Shown: positions 21,307 through 33,165 of the stretch, in pieces
Position numbering within the stretch: the stretch's first letter is position 1
How the letters are laid out: each line of letters begins with the position of its first letter
Source: Megalopta genalis
Lineage: Eukaryota > Arthropoda > Insecta > Hymenoptera > Halictidae
NCBI RefSeq assembly: GCF_051020955.1
Contig: NC_135014.1
Location: 25,285,221-25,349,220, forward strand
Direction: 5' to 3'
Length of the DNA: 64,000 nt
Made by a program: the position numbers and the translations under genes
Notes under the pieces: generated by a model
The model's input: the letters and a program-made list of their open reading frames with translations, nothing else
Told to the model about the DNA's origin: nothing
Databases searched by the model: none

Positions 21307-22060
21307 GTACACGCGCGCGTATACATTACTCGGAGTGTTATTTGATGAGTGTCTGTTTTGTAAACTGTATAGTAAAGAAAACGTCTCGCACGAACAATAT
21401 AAAATTATGCGAACAATATTGCAATTATAAGTCACAATTAGAAATTAATACGATTTGTACGGCACGAGTATCGTTCACGAGTAAATTAATAGTTCGACCG
21501 TACCAAAAAAAAAAAAAACGTAATAATTGTCGAACAGATATAATTTCGAAGTTATCGCTGTCTTTTATTTTAATGGCACGTAATATTACTAAGTAGACAT
21601 CGACTTCCTTCTGGAGTTGTTCCAAAGAATCGGAAAGTAATAACAAGCTGGAAATTATGCGATGGCTTCCATAATACTTTGACCTTAATTCTGTTGAACA
21701 GTCCGGACCAGAGAAAAGACGGCGTTTAAACTTAAAAGAGAAATCATAGAAAGATCGTGTCGAACGAATGAAACCATATTATTTGCGTAGCCGTTCAAAA
21801 CGTTTTTCCAATCGACTCTGTCAGTATTGATTTGCCCGTTTCCAACTGCTCTAGAAACCATTTAATTTTTGAAGACGTCAACGCGTCACTTTCGATCAAT
21901 TATCTACGAATTATTCACGAAATTGTTAACACATAATTCGCTTGCACGAAAATCCGCGGACTAGTTACGGCAGCGCGATGTTTAAATAAATCTTGTCGTT
22001 ATTATAAAACATAAAACCATACGACTCGTTATGGTTACTCTTCTCTCAATATAAATTTTA
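21307..22060. other. No gene seen
   Basis: AT-rich unique-looking sequence. Two overlapping frames on opposite strands (84 and 73 aa, 21342-21646) straddle an A13 run and are not credible exons. Confidence 0.4.
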
Positions 22061-22136
22061 ATCATAATAATATAATATAAATATAAAATATAAACACAAA
22101 TATATAATATAAAATAAATAAACTTATAATAATAAT

Positions 22137-22182
<46 letters not shown>

Positions 22183-22365
22183 TATAATATATATAATAAT
22201 ATATTAATATATATTATTATTATATTATAATATATATAATTATATAATAATAATAATAATTATTATTATATAATATATTAATAATATAAATTAAGTAAAA
22301 TATACACAAAATAAATAAACTCACAATAATAAAAAAATAATAACAATAGTAATAATAATAATATA
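22061..22365. repeat. TA/ATA microsatellite block
   Basis: (TA)n at about 22141-22181 followed by mixed AATAT and (AAT)n runs up to 22360. Confidence 0.95.
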
Positions 22366-23249
22366 AGTTAGTCGCGTTTAGAAGAAAAGCGAGGAGGCGA
22401 GATATTAAACGGCGAAAAGAACTCAAGAATTTTCAAAAATTACTGCCGCGTTGTTTTCAGCTCGCTGCAGCATTTATTAACAGGAGCAAACACATTTTTA
22501 CCGGATTTTCCATTCGTCGGAATCGAGGCGGACAATTTTAATTTTGCATAAAACTTCGCTGTCCATTGATCAGCCAGCAATCGACTGTGCAATCGACCGT
22601 CGAAATCAATCCGCGATGCAGCCGCGGAACGCGCGAGCTCTCGCAGGACCCGTTTAACAGTCAACCGCGTTTCCTAACGAACGTTTTTCAGAAGCGGACC
22701 GCGCGCGCGCGTGGGCGGGTTACACTCACAATCAGTCCGTGCATTATTTTTACGGGAGGCGGAGAGCCGCTTTATCAATGCTGTTTACACGGTGAATTTT
22801 CACGGAACAATTATAACGCAGCAATTCCGCCGGGCGGAATATGCTGGCCAGCGCGGAAAACCGGCCACGAGTTGGCGAGAGCATTTCGCTGTCCGTCGCT
22901 TCGCCCCCACCCCCTACCCCCCGGGCCGCATTTGCATCCATAAGCGGACTAGTCCGTGCATATAAAGCAACCGCCGCCTGCCAAGAATACCAACAAACCG
23001 ATCCATGCGCGTCCACCGGTCGGAGATCCGATCTTCGACCCCGCTCTACCGATTACAACCGCGATCTTCGTTTTTTTTTCGATGCGATCCCGACCGGGCT
23101 TATCGGACGCGATTTCTGCGTTTCGACGGGTCGCCAGACGCGGAACCACCGAATAACCGGAAGTTCGTTGCGATCGACGAATTACAATGCGTCGGTGGAA
23201 GGTACGTTCGTTGAATACGTTGCTTTTTAAAAAGTAATAGGGTTTTTTT
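22366..23249. other. CpG-rich stretch, no gene identified
   Basis: Several overlapping frames on both strands (up to 129 aa, 22841-23230). No domain, and no splice-bounded segment stands out. CGCGCGCGCG occurs at about 22700. Confidence 0.4.
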
Positions 23250-24300
23250 TTTAATTTCGAAGGAACGACGGATAAACGATTTAGAAAATTGTTTAACTGC
23301 ATTTATTGTTTCAACATGGCGATATGATGGAATATATTTATTTTGTGTTTCGAGGAATGATAGACAGATGTGATTTAGAAAATTGTTTAACTTCAATTAT
23401 TGTCGCAAAATGGTAATACGATTGAATATATTTATTTTGTGTTTCAAAGAATGATTGGTAGATCATTGACAAAATTGTTTCATCGTATTTACTGTCTAAA
23501 AATGGTAATTTGTTTGATTATATTTAATTTGTACTTCAAGGAACGATAGGCAGATGATTTAAAAAATTGTTTAACTCCATTTATTGTCTCAAAGTGGTAA
23601 TATGATTGAGTATACTTATTTTGTGTTTCTAGGAACGATAAACAAATGATTTAAAAAATTGTTCCATTATATTTTCTGTCTCAAAATGGTAATTTTTTTG
23701 ATTATATTTAATTTATACTTCAAAGAACAATAGACAGATGATTTAAAAAATTGTTTAACTCCATTTATTGTCTCAAAATGGTAATACGATTGAATATATT
23801 TATTTTGTGTTTCAAGGAACGATAGAGAAATGATTTAAAAAATTGTTCCATTATATTTTCTGTCTCAAAATGGTAATTTCTTTGATCGTATTTAATTTAT
23901 ACTTCAAAGAACGATAGACAGATGATTTAAAAAATTGTTTAACTCCATTTATTGTCTCAAAATGGTAATACGATTGAATATATTTATTTTGTGTTTCAAA
24001 GAATGATTGGCAGATCGTTGAAAAAATTGTTTCATCGTATTTACTGCCTCAAAATGGTAATCTGTTTGAATATATTTAATTTATAATTCAAGAAACAATA
24101 GGCAGATGATTTAACAAATTGTTCCATTATATTTTCTGTCTCAAAATGGTAATTTGTTTGAACATATTTAATTTATATTTCAAGAAACAATAGGCAGATG
24201 ATATAAAAAATCGTTTCATCGTATTTACTCTCTCAAAATGGTAATTTGTTTGAATATATCTAATTCATATTTCAAAGAACGATGATCTGATGATTTCAAA
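23250..24300. repeat. ~93-bp satellite, about 11 copies
   Basis: The unit contains GATTTAAAAAATTGTTTAAC, TTATTGTCTCAAAATGGTAA, and TATTTATTTTGTGTTTCAAG + GAACGATAG. The spacing of GATTTAGAAAATTG between 23278 and 23372 gives the period. Two subtypes (AACTCCATTTATTG and CCATTATATTTTCTG) alternate through the middle, suggesting a dimeric higher-order unit. Confidence 0.85.
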
Positions 24301-25450
24301 AATGGTTAAACTATACGTACATTTTTGCTTCGATGCACCAATATCACTCATCATTATAATAAAACAAGCAACAATTATATGATTTACAACGACATTGTAA
24401 ATAATACACGACGAGCAGACTGTGTATTTCATGCACCTGAAATAATAAAAAATGAAAGTTGTTTCCCTTGAAACAACTTTGGAACAACTTTGAAACTCTT
24501 CGTAACAAAAATTGAAACTCTCAGACAGTGTTTCGCAGCAAAAAAATCTCACCGACCAAAAACTAATCCTTGCAACCTATTCCTCGATTTACTTAAAAAA
24601 CGAGGAAAAATTAACCTTGAATCGTCCCACGAATCAGCGACGAGGCCACACAGTTCGTCGACGTCTCGTCGCGCCACGACAGAGACATTGTTTACAAAAC
24701 TTGCCCGCGGACTCGAACAGCTGTCTCGGAACAGGGCTGCGGGTCCATTAGCACCGCGGCTGAAATCGATTTTTCTATTTCCGTCGCATAAACAATGCGC
24801 GGCAGCTTGCGGGCGGCGCGTCGTTGTAACCGCGCGGGCACGGTGACAGCGGGTTAAAGTGCGAAAGCGACCGAATCACCGGCAACGGCGTTCGAAACGA
24901 CAGGCGAAAGGAGGCCTCCGAAACAGCCGTGTAACTTCCATTGAAGTGGCGTTACACGAAAGAGTACTATGCCCGGTGATTTATGTAGAACACGCGAAAC
25001 CCATTAGCGGTACGAGAAATGCGGTACACGTGGTGGCGGCGGCTCGGGTTCTCCTTGTGTTTTTGATGTTCTCGGGCAGCTCGCGGAGCCGCCCGCGGGT
25101 AGAGGGGTGGATCTTCCGCGCAGTTTCGGTATCGGGATCCGGTTTAAAGAGCCGGAACTGACCGCGCAAGTTCAACAAGTTTATTTGTGTTGCGACCCGC
25201 GGTTGATCTTTCGATCACTCAAGTTTTGTTTGGCGTTTGCACGTGACGCGCCGACCAAGATGCTCAAAGGACCATCCCCTTCACAAAGGGAACACAACTA
25301 ACACAAATTCGAGCCTCCCGCTATTTGTTGAGACACGCTGACTGAATATTGTCGGAAGCGGTCCCCTCGGCTTTCTCGCGGCGAACTTTGGCGAACGCTG
25401 CTTTGTACTGTCCATTTGTTTTGGTTAAACAACGCTTTTCGTTTTGATGG
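24301..25450. other. No gene seen; small perfect stem at 24454-24479
   Basis: AT-rich to 24600, then CpG-rich. A short hairpin AAAGTTGTTTC/GAAACAACTTT with a 4-nt loop is present. The 118-aa and 100-aa forward frames have no motif. Confidence 0.4.
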
Positions 25451-25454
25451 CTAG

Positions 25455-25790
25455 TTAATATATTTGTATAATAATATATTTAATACATTTAATATATTTA
25501 ATGTAACATATATTTAATACATTTAATATGTTTAATATAATATGTATTTAATATGTATTTATATAATATTTTAATATGTATTTATAATGTAACATATATT
25601 TAATATAATATATATATATAATATATTTAATATAATACATTTAATATATTTAATATAATATATATAATATATTTAATATAATACATTTAATATATTTAAT
25701 ATAATATATATAATATATTTAATATAATACATTTAATATATTTAATATAATATATATAATATATTTAATATAATATATTTAATGAATGGA
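25455..25790. repeat. 46-bp AT-only tandem array
   Basis: Built from TTTAATATAATA blocks. ATACATTTAATATATTTAAT recurs at 25635, 25681 and 25727, giving a 46-bp unit, with more degenerate flanks on the left. Confidence 0.85.
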
Positions 25791-26455
25791 GACAAAATTA
25801 TAAATTTTCTGTCGACAGTGGACCGTGGATTTAGGGCAATTATGGTAGAAATGAGTGAGCGAAATGTGAAACAATATTAAAAAGAATTTAAGAACGTCTT
25901 ATTTTTGATATTCTTAATGTAATCTTATATATTCTATATTATTTTCAATGAAATTGTTGAAGAAAGAAATTTTTATTTGACCTATCTTCGTTGCAATAAT
26001 TTATATTTTGCACAAAGCAGTCTAGTCATTTGTGTCCAATTACAGGAAAAGAAGTTCGTATTTTAATTGAAATATTTTTCAATTTTGACTCCGATATCGA
26101 TGATAATAATTTAAATGTTACGTCGCAGCTGAACGGATTTTCAAACATAATTCAATATTTCTGGGTTGAAATGAGCAAAATATCCGCGTGTTTAAATGCA
26201 CTGATCGCGCACAGCTCAGGACATTGTGGTATTAATTTATTGCGAATTAAACTGAATCGAGATTTATGTTCATTTATGAGAGCCAAAATAAGAGAGAATA
26301 ATTTGATCATAATTGCACAAGTTGTCGGTATTATATCAATGCCAAACATTTCTGTTGGGCTACGTGGAATATTGAATCTGTGTACGTAAAGTTATAATTT
26401 TTACTTTACTAGATTTTCAATCCTTTGAACATTTGTTGGAGATTTAATATGAATT
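25791..26455. other. AT-rich stretch with an unassigned 119-aa open frame
   Basis: The forward frame at 26030-26389 is longer and compositionally more protein-like than most AT-rich chance frames here, but I recognise no family. A reverse frame overlaps it at 26152-26349. Without homology it is best left unannotated. Confidence 0.3.
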
Positions 26456-26715
26456 ATTAATCTCCATTTTAAATTGAAAATACTATTATTTGGAGTATTT
26501 TTGAAATAGAAAATTCTCTGTTATTAGGAATACAATATTTTAAATAGAAAATATTATAATTACCAGTATATTTCTTAAATAGAAAATACTATTATTAGGA
26601 GTATTTTTTAAACCGAAGGTTCTATTAATAAGAGAATTTTACAAATAGAAAATACCATTAACAAGAGTAGTCGTTACATTGAAAGTACTGTTAAAATTGA
26701 AAGTATTGTTAAGAG
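26456..26715. repeat. Degenerate ~40-bp AT repeat
   Basis: AAATAGAAAATACTATTATT and GGAGTATTTTT recur with heavy divergence in about six units. The spacing resembles the 40-bp arrays at 5.4 and 43.1 kb, but the sequence is only loosely similar. Confidence 0.55.
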
Positions 26716-28812
26716 AGTTCGAGTATCATAAATTTACGCCGGACTCCTTTCACCCGCGGCAAGTTTCTAAAACTCGTTAAGCTGGAAGGGAAAGGGTTAA
26801 GTGAAAATCCTTGAGGAATATATTTTCGATGATTACCCCGGCAGCAGTCGTTGATGTGCCGGCAGCACATTGCAAAAGTTTTGATGATTGCACCGTAATC
26901 ACAAGTCTCGTGTGACTCGCGTGTATCGCGGCTATAGCAGTCCGCAATCGGTCCACGACACTGTGTTACAGCCATTTTTTAACTGCTAGAACGTGTGGCT
27001 GCTTATTTTCAGATAAGTGTACCAAATGGCTACCTATGGCCTAAATGCGAGTCTGCAATCATGGTGACAGTGTTTCCCAACTTGCCGAGAACTCCTTCTA
27101 ATAGAAAAATAATTATATTATATTATATTATAATTAATTATAATATTATAATATTATAATTATATTATAATTATATTATAATATAATATATTATATATAT
27201 AATTATTATTATATTACATATATACATATCGTTTATATGGAAATTTTCCAATCATTTTTTCTGCCACAGGAAATTTCTCGAACCGAGCGCAATATTCGTA
27301 AGTAGCGAACAATACGATTGAAAGCAAAAAGCGCGTGCTTTATGGATGCGCTTTAATCCGTGAATTTTTGCAATACCAGAAAACACATATATATTAATAA
27401 AAAAAAAATAGCACAATAGTATAACATATTTTATAGACGACGAAGAAATATTTTCTGCAGCTCTTGCGGCGATTTGAGTTCGCGTGAAACTGCACAACCA
27501 TAATTATGCAGCTGTTGTTTCCATAGAATTGATTTACGAGCGCTATTAAAAAAGAGAAAAATGCCATACGAATATCATCGAATAATAATCGGCGTTGTTG
27601 TACGTACAATTTGTTTAGGAAGCTAAGAACATGAGAGAATTTAATTATCCCGTGTAATTAATTGATTCTACGCTTTACGCGAGGCTTTAACCGGAAGTTG
27701 CAAATCACGTTCCGCCGTTCCTCCCCACCCCCGCGCACACAAACAAAATAGTTTGATAAAGCCTGCGAACGTCGGCAGTGGTACTCAACGGGTTAGCGCA
27801 ATCAACGGAAACTTTCGTTTACACGGGCATACCGCGATTTTTAACTTCCGCCGGATGAAAACGCGCGGCCTGCCACGCGGCGGCGTAATTAAATTTTCTA
27901 CTTTGATGTTAATGTTCTAATTACGTTGAAAAATATCTGCGCAAGACTTTTTCGAAATTAATCACGAACTTGAGCGTGTATTTGCGTGCCGGCGAGATTC
28001 TACGTTCGACTGTTTCTTAGTCGGTTCGCTCGAGCTCGCCGGTTTTCACAATCTGTAAAAATCTGTCGTCTCGATAAGTTCCCGTTGAAGCGTAAAAAGT
28101 AATCGGAAAATTCGGCGCTCGATTTTTTTTCTTTCAAATTAAATTCCTCGCGGATTCGTTAGGGTAATAGAACCGTTGAAAGCTTGGACGGAGCATTAAA
28201 ATGTCTCGATTAATTTTACGGAACGCGGCCGTGAACGCGGAAAGAAAGTTTAAGTTTAATTCGTCGATTAATTCGATCGGAAGAACAAACGTGCGGGAAG
28301 CTTAACATTTATCGATCAATTCCGTGAAACGAACGAACGGCTGGTACTCGTACAATTTATCGATCAATTCCATGGGGGGAGGGGGAGGGGGGTTCGATTG
28401 ATTTCACGAAATGACCGAGCCGACGGAATTTATAAAATCGGTTGATACCGTGAACGGAATGATTGAATTAAATTCGTTCGAATTCTAATTAAATATAAAT
28501 CTCCCTTGAAATACAACCGGACGAGAAACTATCGAATGTACTCGTTCCCCGCGACGACCATAAGGTCGCGCGGAAAACTGGTAAAACCGGCGCGCAAACA
28601 TGGAGGTCAGACATTAATTGATCGAAACGAATAATAAAGCGGCCGCGCTCGGTGTTTATTGTTATACTGGCCGGGGAGCAAACAGCTAATGGAATCGGTT
28701 ATTCGGACTAACATTGACGTTAGGAATTACTAAAGCGAGAAAATACGGTCGCAACGCGGGGTTACGAAGAAATACGATGCATTTTTATGCGTCTTTTTCG
28801 TTGTGCATTTCG
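26716..28812. other. No gene seen; AT microsatellite at 27114-27225
   Basis: Mixed sequence with a TATAAT-rich tract at 27114-27225 and a G-rich run at 28374-28391. The CpG-rich part (27.7-28.7 kb) has no long frame of interest. Confidence 0.4.
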
Positions 28813-28845
28813 TTGTCACAAGTGCACGGAAAGCACTTGTGACAA
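28813..28845. other. Perfect 13-bp stem-loop at the array edge
   Basis: TTGTCACAAGTGC and GCACTTGTGACAA are perfectly complementary around a 7-nt loop, about 25 nt before the pentameric array. Function unknown. Confidence 0.7.
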
Positions 28846-28867
28846 TACATTGTTTGTGTTGGGCGTC

Positions 28868-29548
28868 GTTGCGACGCGACACGATGCGATGCGATGCGAT
28901 GCAACACGATGCAATGCAACACGATGCAATGCGACACGATGCAACGCTGTATAACACGATGCAACGCGATGCAATGCAATACAATGCGATACAACATGAT
29001 GCAACACGATGCAATGCAATACAACACGATACAACACAATGCAACGCGATGCAATGCAATGCAACGCAACGCAACGCAATACAATAGAATGCAACGCGAT
29101 GCAATGCGAGGCAACAGAATGCAACGTAATGCAACGAATGCAACGAGATGTAACATCATATAATGCGATGCAACGCAATGCAATGCGACGCGATGCAACG
29201 CGATACAACACGATACAATGCGATGCAATGCAATGCAACACAATACAATGCGATGCAGTGCGAGGCAACAGAATGCAACGTGATGCAACGAATACAACGA
29301 GCTGTAACACCATGCAACGCGATGCAATGCAATGCAATGTAACACTATGCAACGCAATACAATGCGATACAATGCGATGCAACACAATGTAACAGACTGC
29401 ACTGTGATGCAACCTGCAACGAAATGTAACACGATAAAACGCGATGCAACACAATGCAACGAGATACAATGACTTGTAGCACGACGCAACACGATGCAAC
29501 GCGATGCAACAGGATGCAACACGATGCAACGCGATGCAACACGATGCA
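28868..29548. repeat. Pentameric satellite (GATGC/AACGC/ACACG type)
   Basis: About 680 bp built from 5-bp units such as GATGC, AATGC, AACAC and AACGC, mostly read as 10-bp pairs (ACACGATGCA, ACGCGATGCA). A 15-bp cycle equals five codons, so stop-free frames arise on both strands: reverse frames of 254 and 261 aa made of Cys/Ile/Ala/Leu/His repeats, and forward Met/Gln/Cys/Asn repeats. These are not genes. Confidence 0.95.
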
Positions 29549-30084
29549 ATCGGATGTCCTCTAGCGTAAACGAAGATTAGATCGCAGAATAACTTGGACA
29601 ATCCGGCAGACGTCGGTCGCCGCGGGAATATCGTCGCGATTTATCGTGCGAGAACGCGTTCTATCAGCGTGCGTCCGAAAAGTAATATGGAAAATTACTT
29701 TTGTCATCGTCGGTCAATCTATTAAAATACGTGGCAGCCGAGAGATATTAAAATAAGCCCGGTGATACGGCGCGTGATTAATGGATTCTGTTCGCCGGTA
29801 TCGAGACTTCGAATAGTGTCACGTAACGCGACAACTTTATGCTGTATTTCAGCCATGATAAATATACCGGAAACACGTCGGTAGCAGCGGTATCGTTGCA
29901 GAATTGCAACCGAGATTCGCCGGTGGCACAATCGGAAACTGTCAACTTCGAGCACGCGGAGAAATGCCGACGCATCTAGGATCGCGTTTAAATATACAAA
30001 TTGTGAAAGAAAACGGGCGTCGCCGATGATCGGACGTGAAAAATGAACGTCTGAAATTTATATTAGGTTGCAATTTATATTAGG
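29549..30084. other. No gene seen
   Basis: Mixed-composition sequence. The 65- and 77-aa reverse frames overlap in different registers and have no motif. Confidence 0.4.
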
Positions 30085-30460
30085 TACATGGTTTCCCGAA
30101 ATTATGGCATGTCCGGGAAATGACGAGTTCCCGAGGTCATTTGAAGCAACTCTTTCCTTAGCGAAAATGCAATCCGAGGCTTCGTTTGCGAGTTATCAAC
30201 GAAAAACACTGGCCAATAGGAGGCGAGCTCGGCTGACGCCCCGCCCTCGCGACCACTGTCGCTGCGTCAGACGGCTGGCGCGACGCGTCATTGGCCGAAA
30301 GGGCGGAGCGCTGACCGCGCTCGTTCTCCGATTGGTCAGCGTTCTTCGTTAATAACTCGTAAACGAAGCCGCGGATCGCATTTTCGCTAAGGAAAGAGTT
30401 GCTTGAAATGACCTGAGGAATCAGTTCCCGTAAGTACCATAATTTTGGGAAGTCGTGTAT
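30085..30460. mobile_element. FB1-related compact palindrome
   Basis: The left arm (TACATGGTTTCCCGAAATTA, GAGGTCATTTGAAGCAACTC, GCGAAAATGCAATCCGAGGC, CGAAAAACACTGGCCAATAG) is mirrored by the right arm (CCGATTGGTCAGCGTTCTTC, AACTCGTAAACGAAGCCGCG, AAATGACCTGAGGAA, CATAATTTTGGGAAGTCGTG). The core matches FB1; the extreme termini differ from CAGGGTG. The ~100-nt centre is GC-rich (CGCCCCGCCCTCGCG). Confidence 0.8.
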
Positions 30461-32629
30461 AGCACAAGCGAGTCGTTTAAGTGGCAAGAGAGAGCGACGA
30501 TCTAATCGCAAACGAAGAGATAATTATAATAACCTGACTGAAAATTGCGAAAGAAGGTTAAAGAGTCCTACTAAGCAAATGAAATCATCGATACAAATAT
30601 CTCCCTGAATTCCACGAATTCGAAAATGCTACGAACGCGCGACAGTCCGCATAATAAATGCAAAAAATGTATCCATTTTTATTCTAGAAAACCATGAAAT
30701 ATTTTCATTGTCCCGACCCGATTTCTTCGCAATTAAACGTCGTATTTCTCGCCGGTTCTGTTTCCAAGACCGAAAATAACCGCTTTCATCGGCCACCGAC
30801 GGAGCATCGGACGCGGATCAATTAGATCTGCGTTTCAGACAATAAATTCAAACGAAATTCTCAATTAACCGAGCTCGCGCGAAACTCTCTGACACCGCGC
30901 CGCGCAGAGATTGTCGCAAATTGTTACGTCGCCGACCCTCTCGACCAGGTTCGCAATGAATTTCGTAGTTCTCGTCCGCGATTCCAATCGGCTCTTGTCA
31001 CTACGGCGGACGAATTTCGAAGTGTTTTACGGAACGACGGACAGGGACGGCCGCGGAACGACGTCCCGGATCGCGAGGGTTTCCATCGAGATTAGCAGTT
31101 ATTGTCCGCGAAATTTCCTCGCCGATCTAATAAGCAAAGTTAATTAAAGTTAACGATTGCCGGCGAAGTTGCCCAGAATTTTCCCTTCGCCGATAATCCT
31201 TATCTCGCGCTTATCCCGCGGCGCCGAAAGAAGAAGCGGCCATGATTAATTGAATATTTTCTGCCGCAGACCGGGCCCGTCTTACAAGAAAAACTCCGGG
31301 GCAGCCCTGAAAATCAAAAAAATTGCGAAACTTTCCGCGCCGCCGGAGTAACTTATAAGTAGCCGATGTTTTTGCTCGCGGCGCGCTGCTGTATCAAAAG
31401 GGTGAAATCATCCCCTCGGAACGAACGCGGCAATTATTTTCTCGCGGGGCATCTCTGGCCGGGACGGAAGCATCGAACGGAAATGTTTTAATCGCGCGTA
31501 TCTTATTGCGTGTTTTATAATTACGCGAGTGAATAAAAATCGTAAGTTTGAACGTCGTTAAAAAAATGCTCCGGTAATTATTGTATCGTTACCGCTCTGC
31601 TAACCGTTTCGTTCATTTTAATTAATTTTGTCATTAATTTTAACAACGGAGCATCGTGTTGAACAAATGCACGCGGGACGCGACTTGTTAGTATAAATAA
31701 TTTTGTTGCTCTCTTCCAGCGCTCCCTTCTCTCTCGTGGTATTTTTAATAACGATATCGATAGCGGAGGAGAATAATTAAATATAAGAAAGCGTAGGTCA
31801 AGCTCTCAGTTCGATCTGCTTTTTTATTTTCGTTTTAATAATATTATTTATAACGCACGGTGGACTTACCGTGCGCTCGTACTTTTAGTTACAATTTCAA
31901 TATTTGAAAGGACAATCAAACCGAAGAACCGGGAACTTCCGCAAACCGGTTTTTTTATCCGCTCGCAGCTCTAAATAAAGTATTAAAATCGAATCGACGC
32001 GAGCACTGCGTGCAACAGTCCACTGCTAACCCAGTTTCGCTTTCTCGCCGGGGTTCCAGGAAACGGCGTTTAATTATTTCTGTTTATGTTAATGCCTATA
32101 AGTAGACTGTGGATCGCGATACGATGTTATTTCGTTCTCACAATGATCTGACGCGGCGCTGATAATGCGCGGACAGCACGACTGACAGGCAAGAGATAAT
32201 ATCGTAATAATATTCGTTTCAAATGGAAATATAAATGTCGCTCGGACATTAAAGTTTACATTTGTTCGAAACAGTTTCGAGTACATTGTGTGCGATAAAT
32301 TGTGTCGTTCGATTATTGAAGAAGTTATTTAGGGTTATTTTATTGGGTATAAATGTTTGGATTAAGGAAGGGTTAATTTCGAGTACGAAAAACCGATTTT
32401 GATTTATATATATATATTTATATGTATATTTTTTTATAATAGTGGCGAGATTGGGTTTATTTGAACTTCCTACGATTTTTATTACAATAATGCTCGAATG
32501 AGAAAAAATGTTTACATAAAAATTTCGGTCAGAAATATTTTTACAGTATCAGGAGTTGTAAAATAAAAAGTCAGAAACTAGTCTTTTCGACTGGTTTGGT
32601 AGTTCTAGGGTTAATTTGCAAAAATCAAT
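30461..32629. other. No gene seen
   Basis: CpG-rich to about 31500, then AT-richer, with a TATATA run near 32407. Frames are short (65-78 aa) and featureless. Confidence 0.4.
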
Positions 32630-33165
32630 GTAATTTACAGAAGAATGTACATAATCTGCAAAAAATTAATTCAATTTGCTGAAAGGATGGATGTAATTTG
32701 CAAAAGAATGAATTTAATTTGCAAAAAGGGTGAACATAGTCTGCAAAAGAATGAATTTAATTTGCAACAAAGGTGGACATTACTTGCGAAATAATGAATT
32801 TAATTCGCAGAAGGATGCATTCAATTTGCAAAAGAATGAATTCGATATACAAAAAAATGTACATAACCTACAAAAAGATTAATTCGATTTGCTAAAAGGT
32901 CGAACATAATCTGCCAAAGAAAGAATTCAATTTGCAAAAAGGGTGCGCGTAATTCACAAAAGAATGAACATAATTCATACAAGGTCGCATTAAACTTGCA
33001 AAAGGATAACCTCGAATTCCGAAAGAACGTACATAACCTGCAAAAAAGTCAATTCAATTTGCAAAGGGATGAACCGAATTTCCAAAAGAATTCATTTCAT
33101 CCGCAAAAGGAAGACTTCGATTGCCAAAAAAAGGACAATCTCCAAAGTCACCGACCAAACGATCG
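32630..33165. repeat. 21-bp minisatellite (AATTTGCAAAAG type)
   Basis: About 25 diverged units such as AATGAATTTAATTTGCAAAA + G. The 21-bp length keeps one forward frame in register, so from 32996 it reads as heptads with a repeated Leu-Gln-Lys/Phe-Gln-Lys, up to a stop at about 33271. The left part of the array has stops in that frame, which argues against a gene. Confidence 0.8.

Noticed and set aside
28785..29601. Reverse frames of 254 and 261 aa
   Set aside because: Pentameric repeat translated in two registers; peptide repeats only, no domain.
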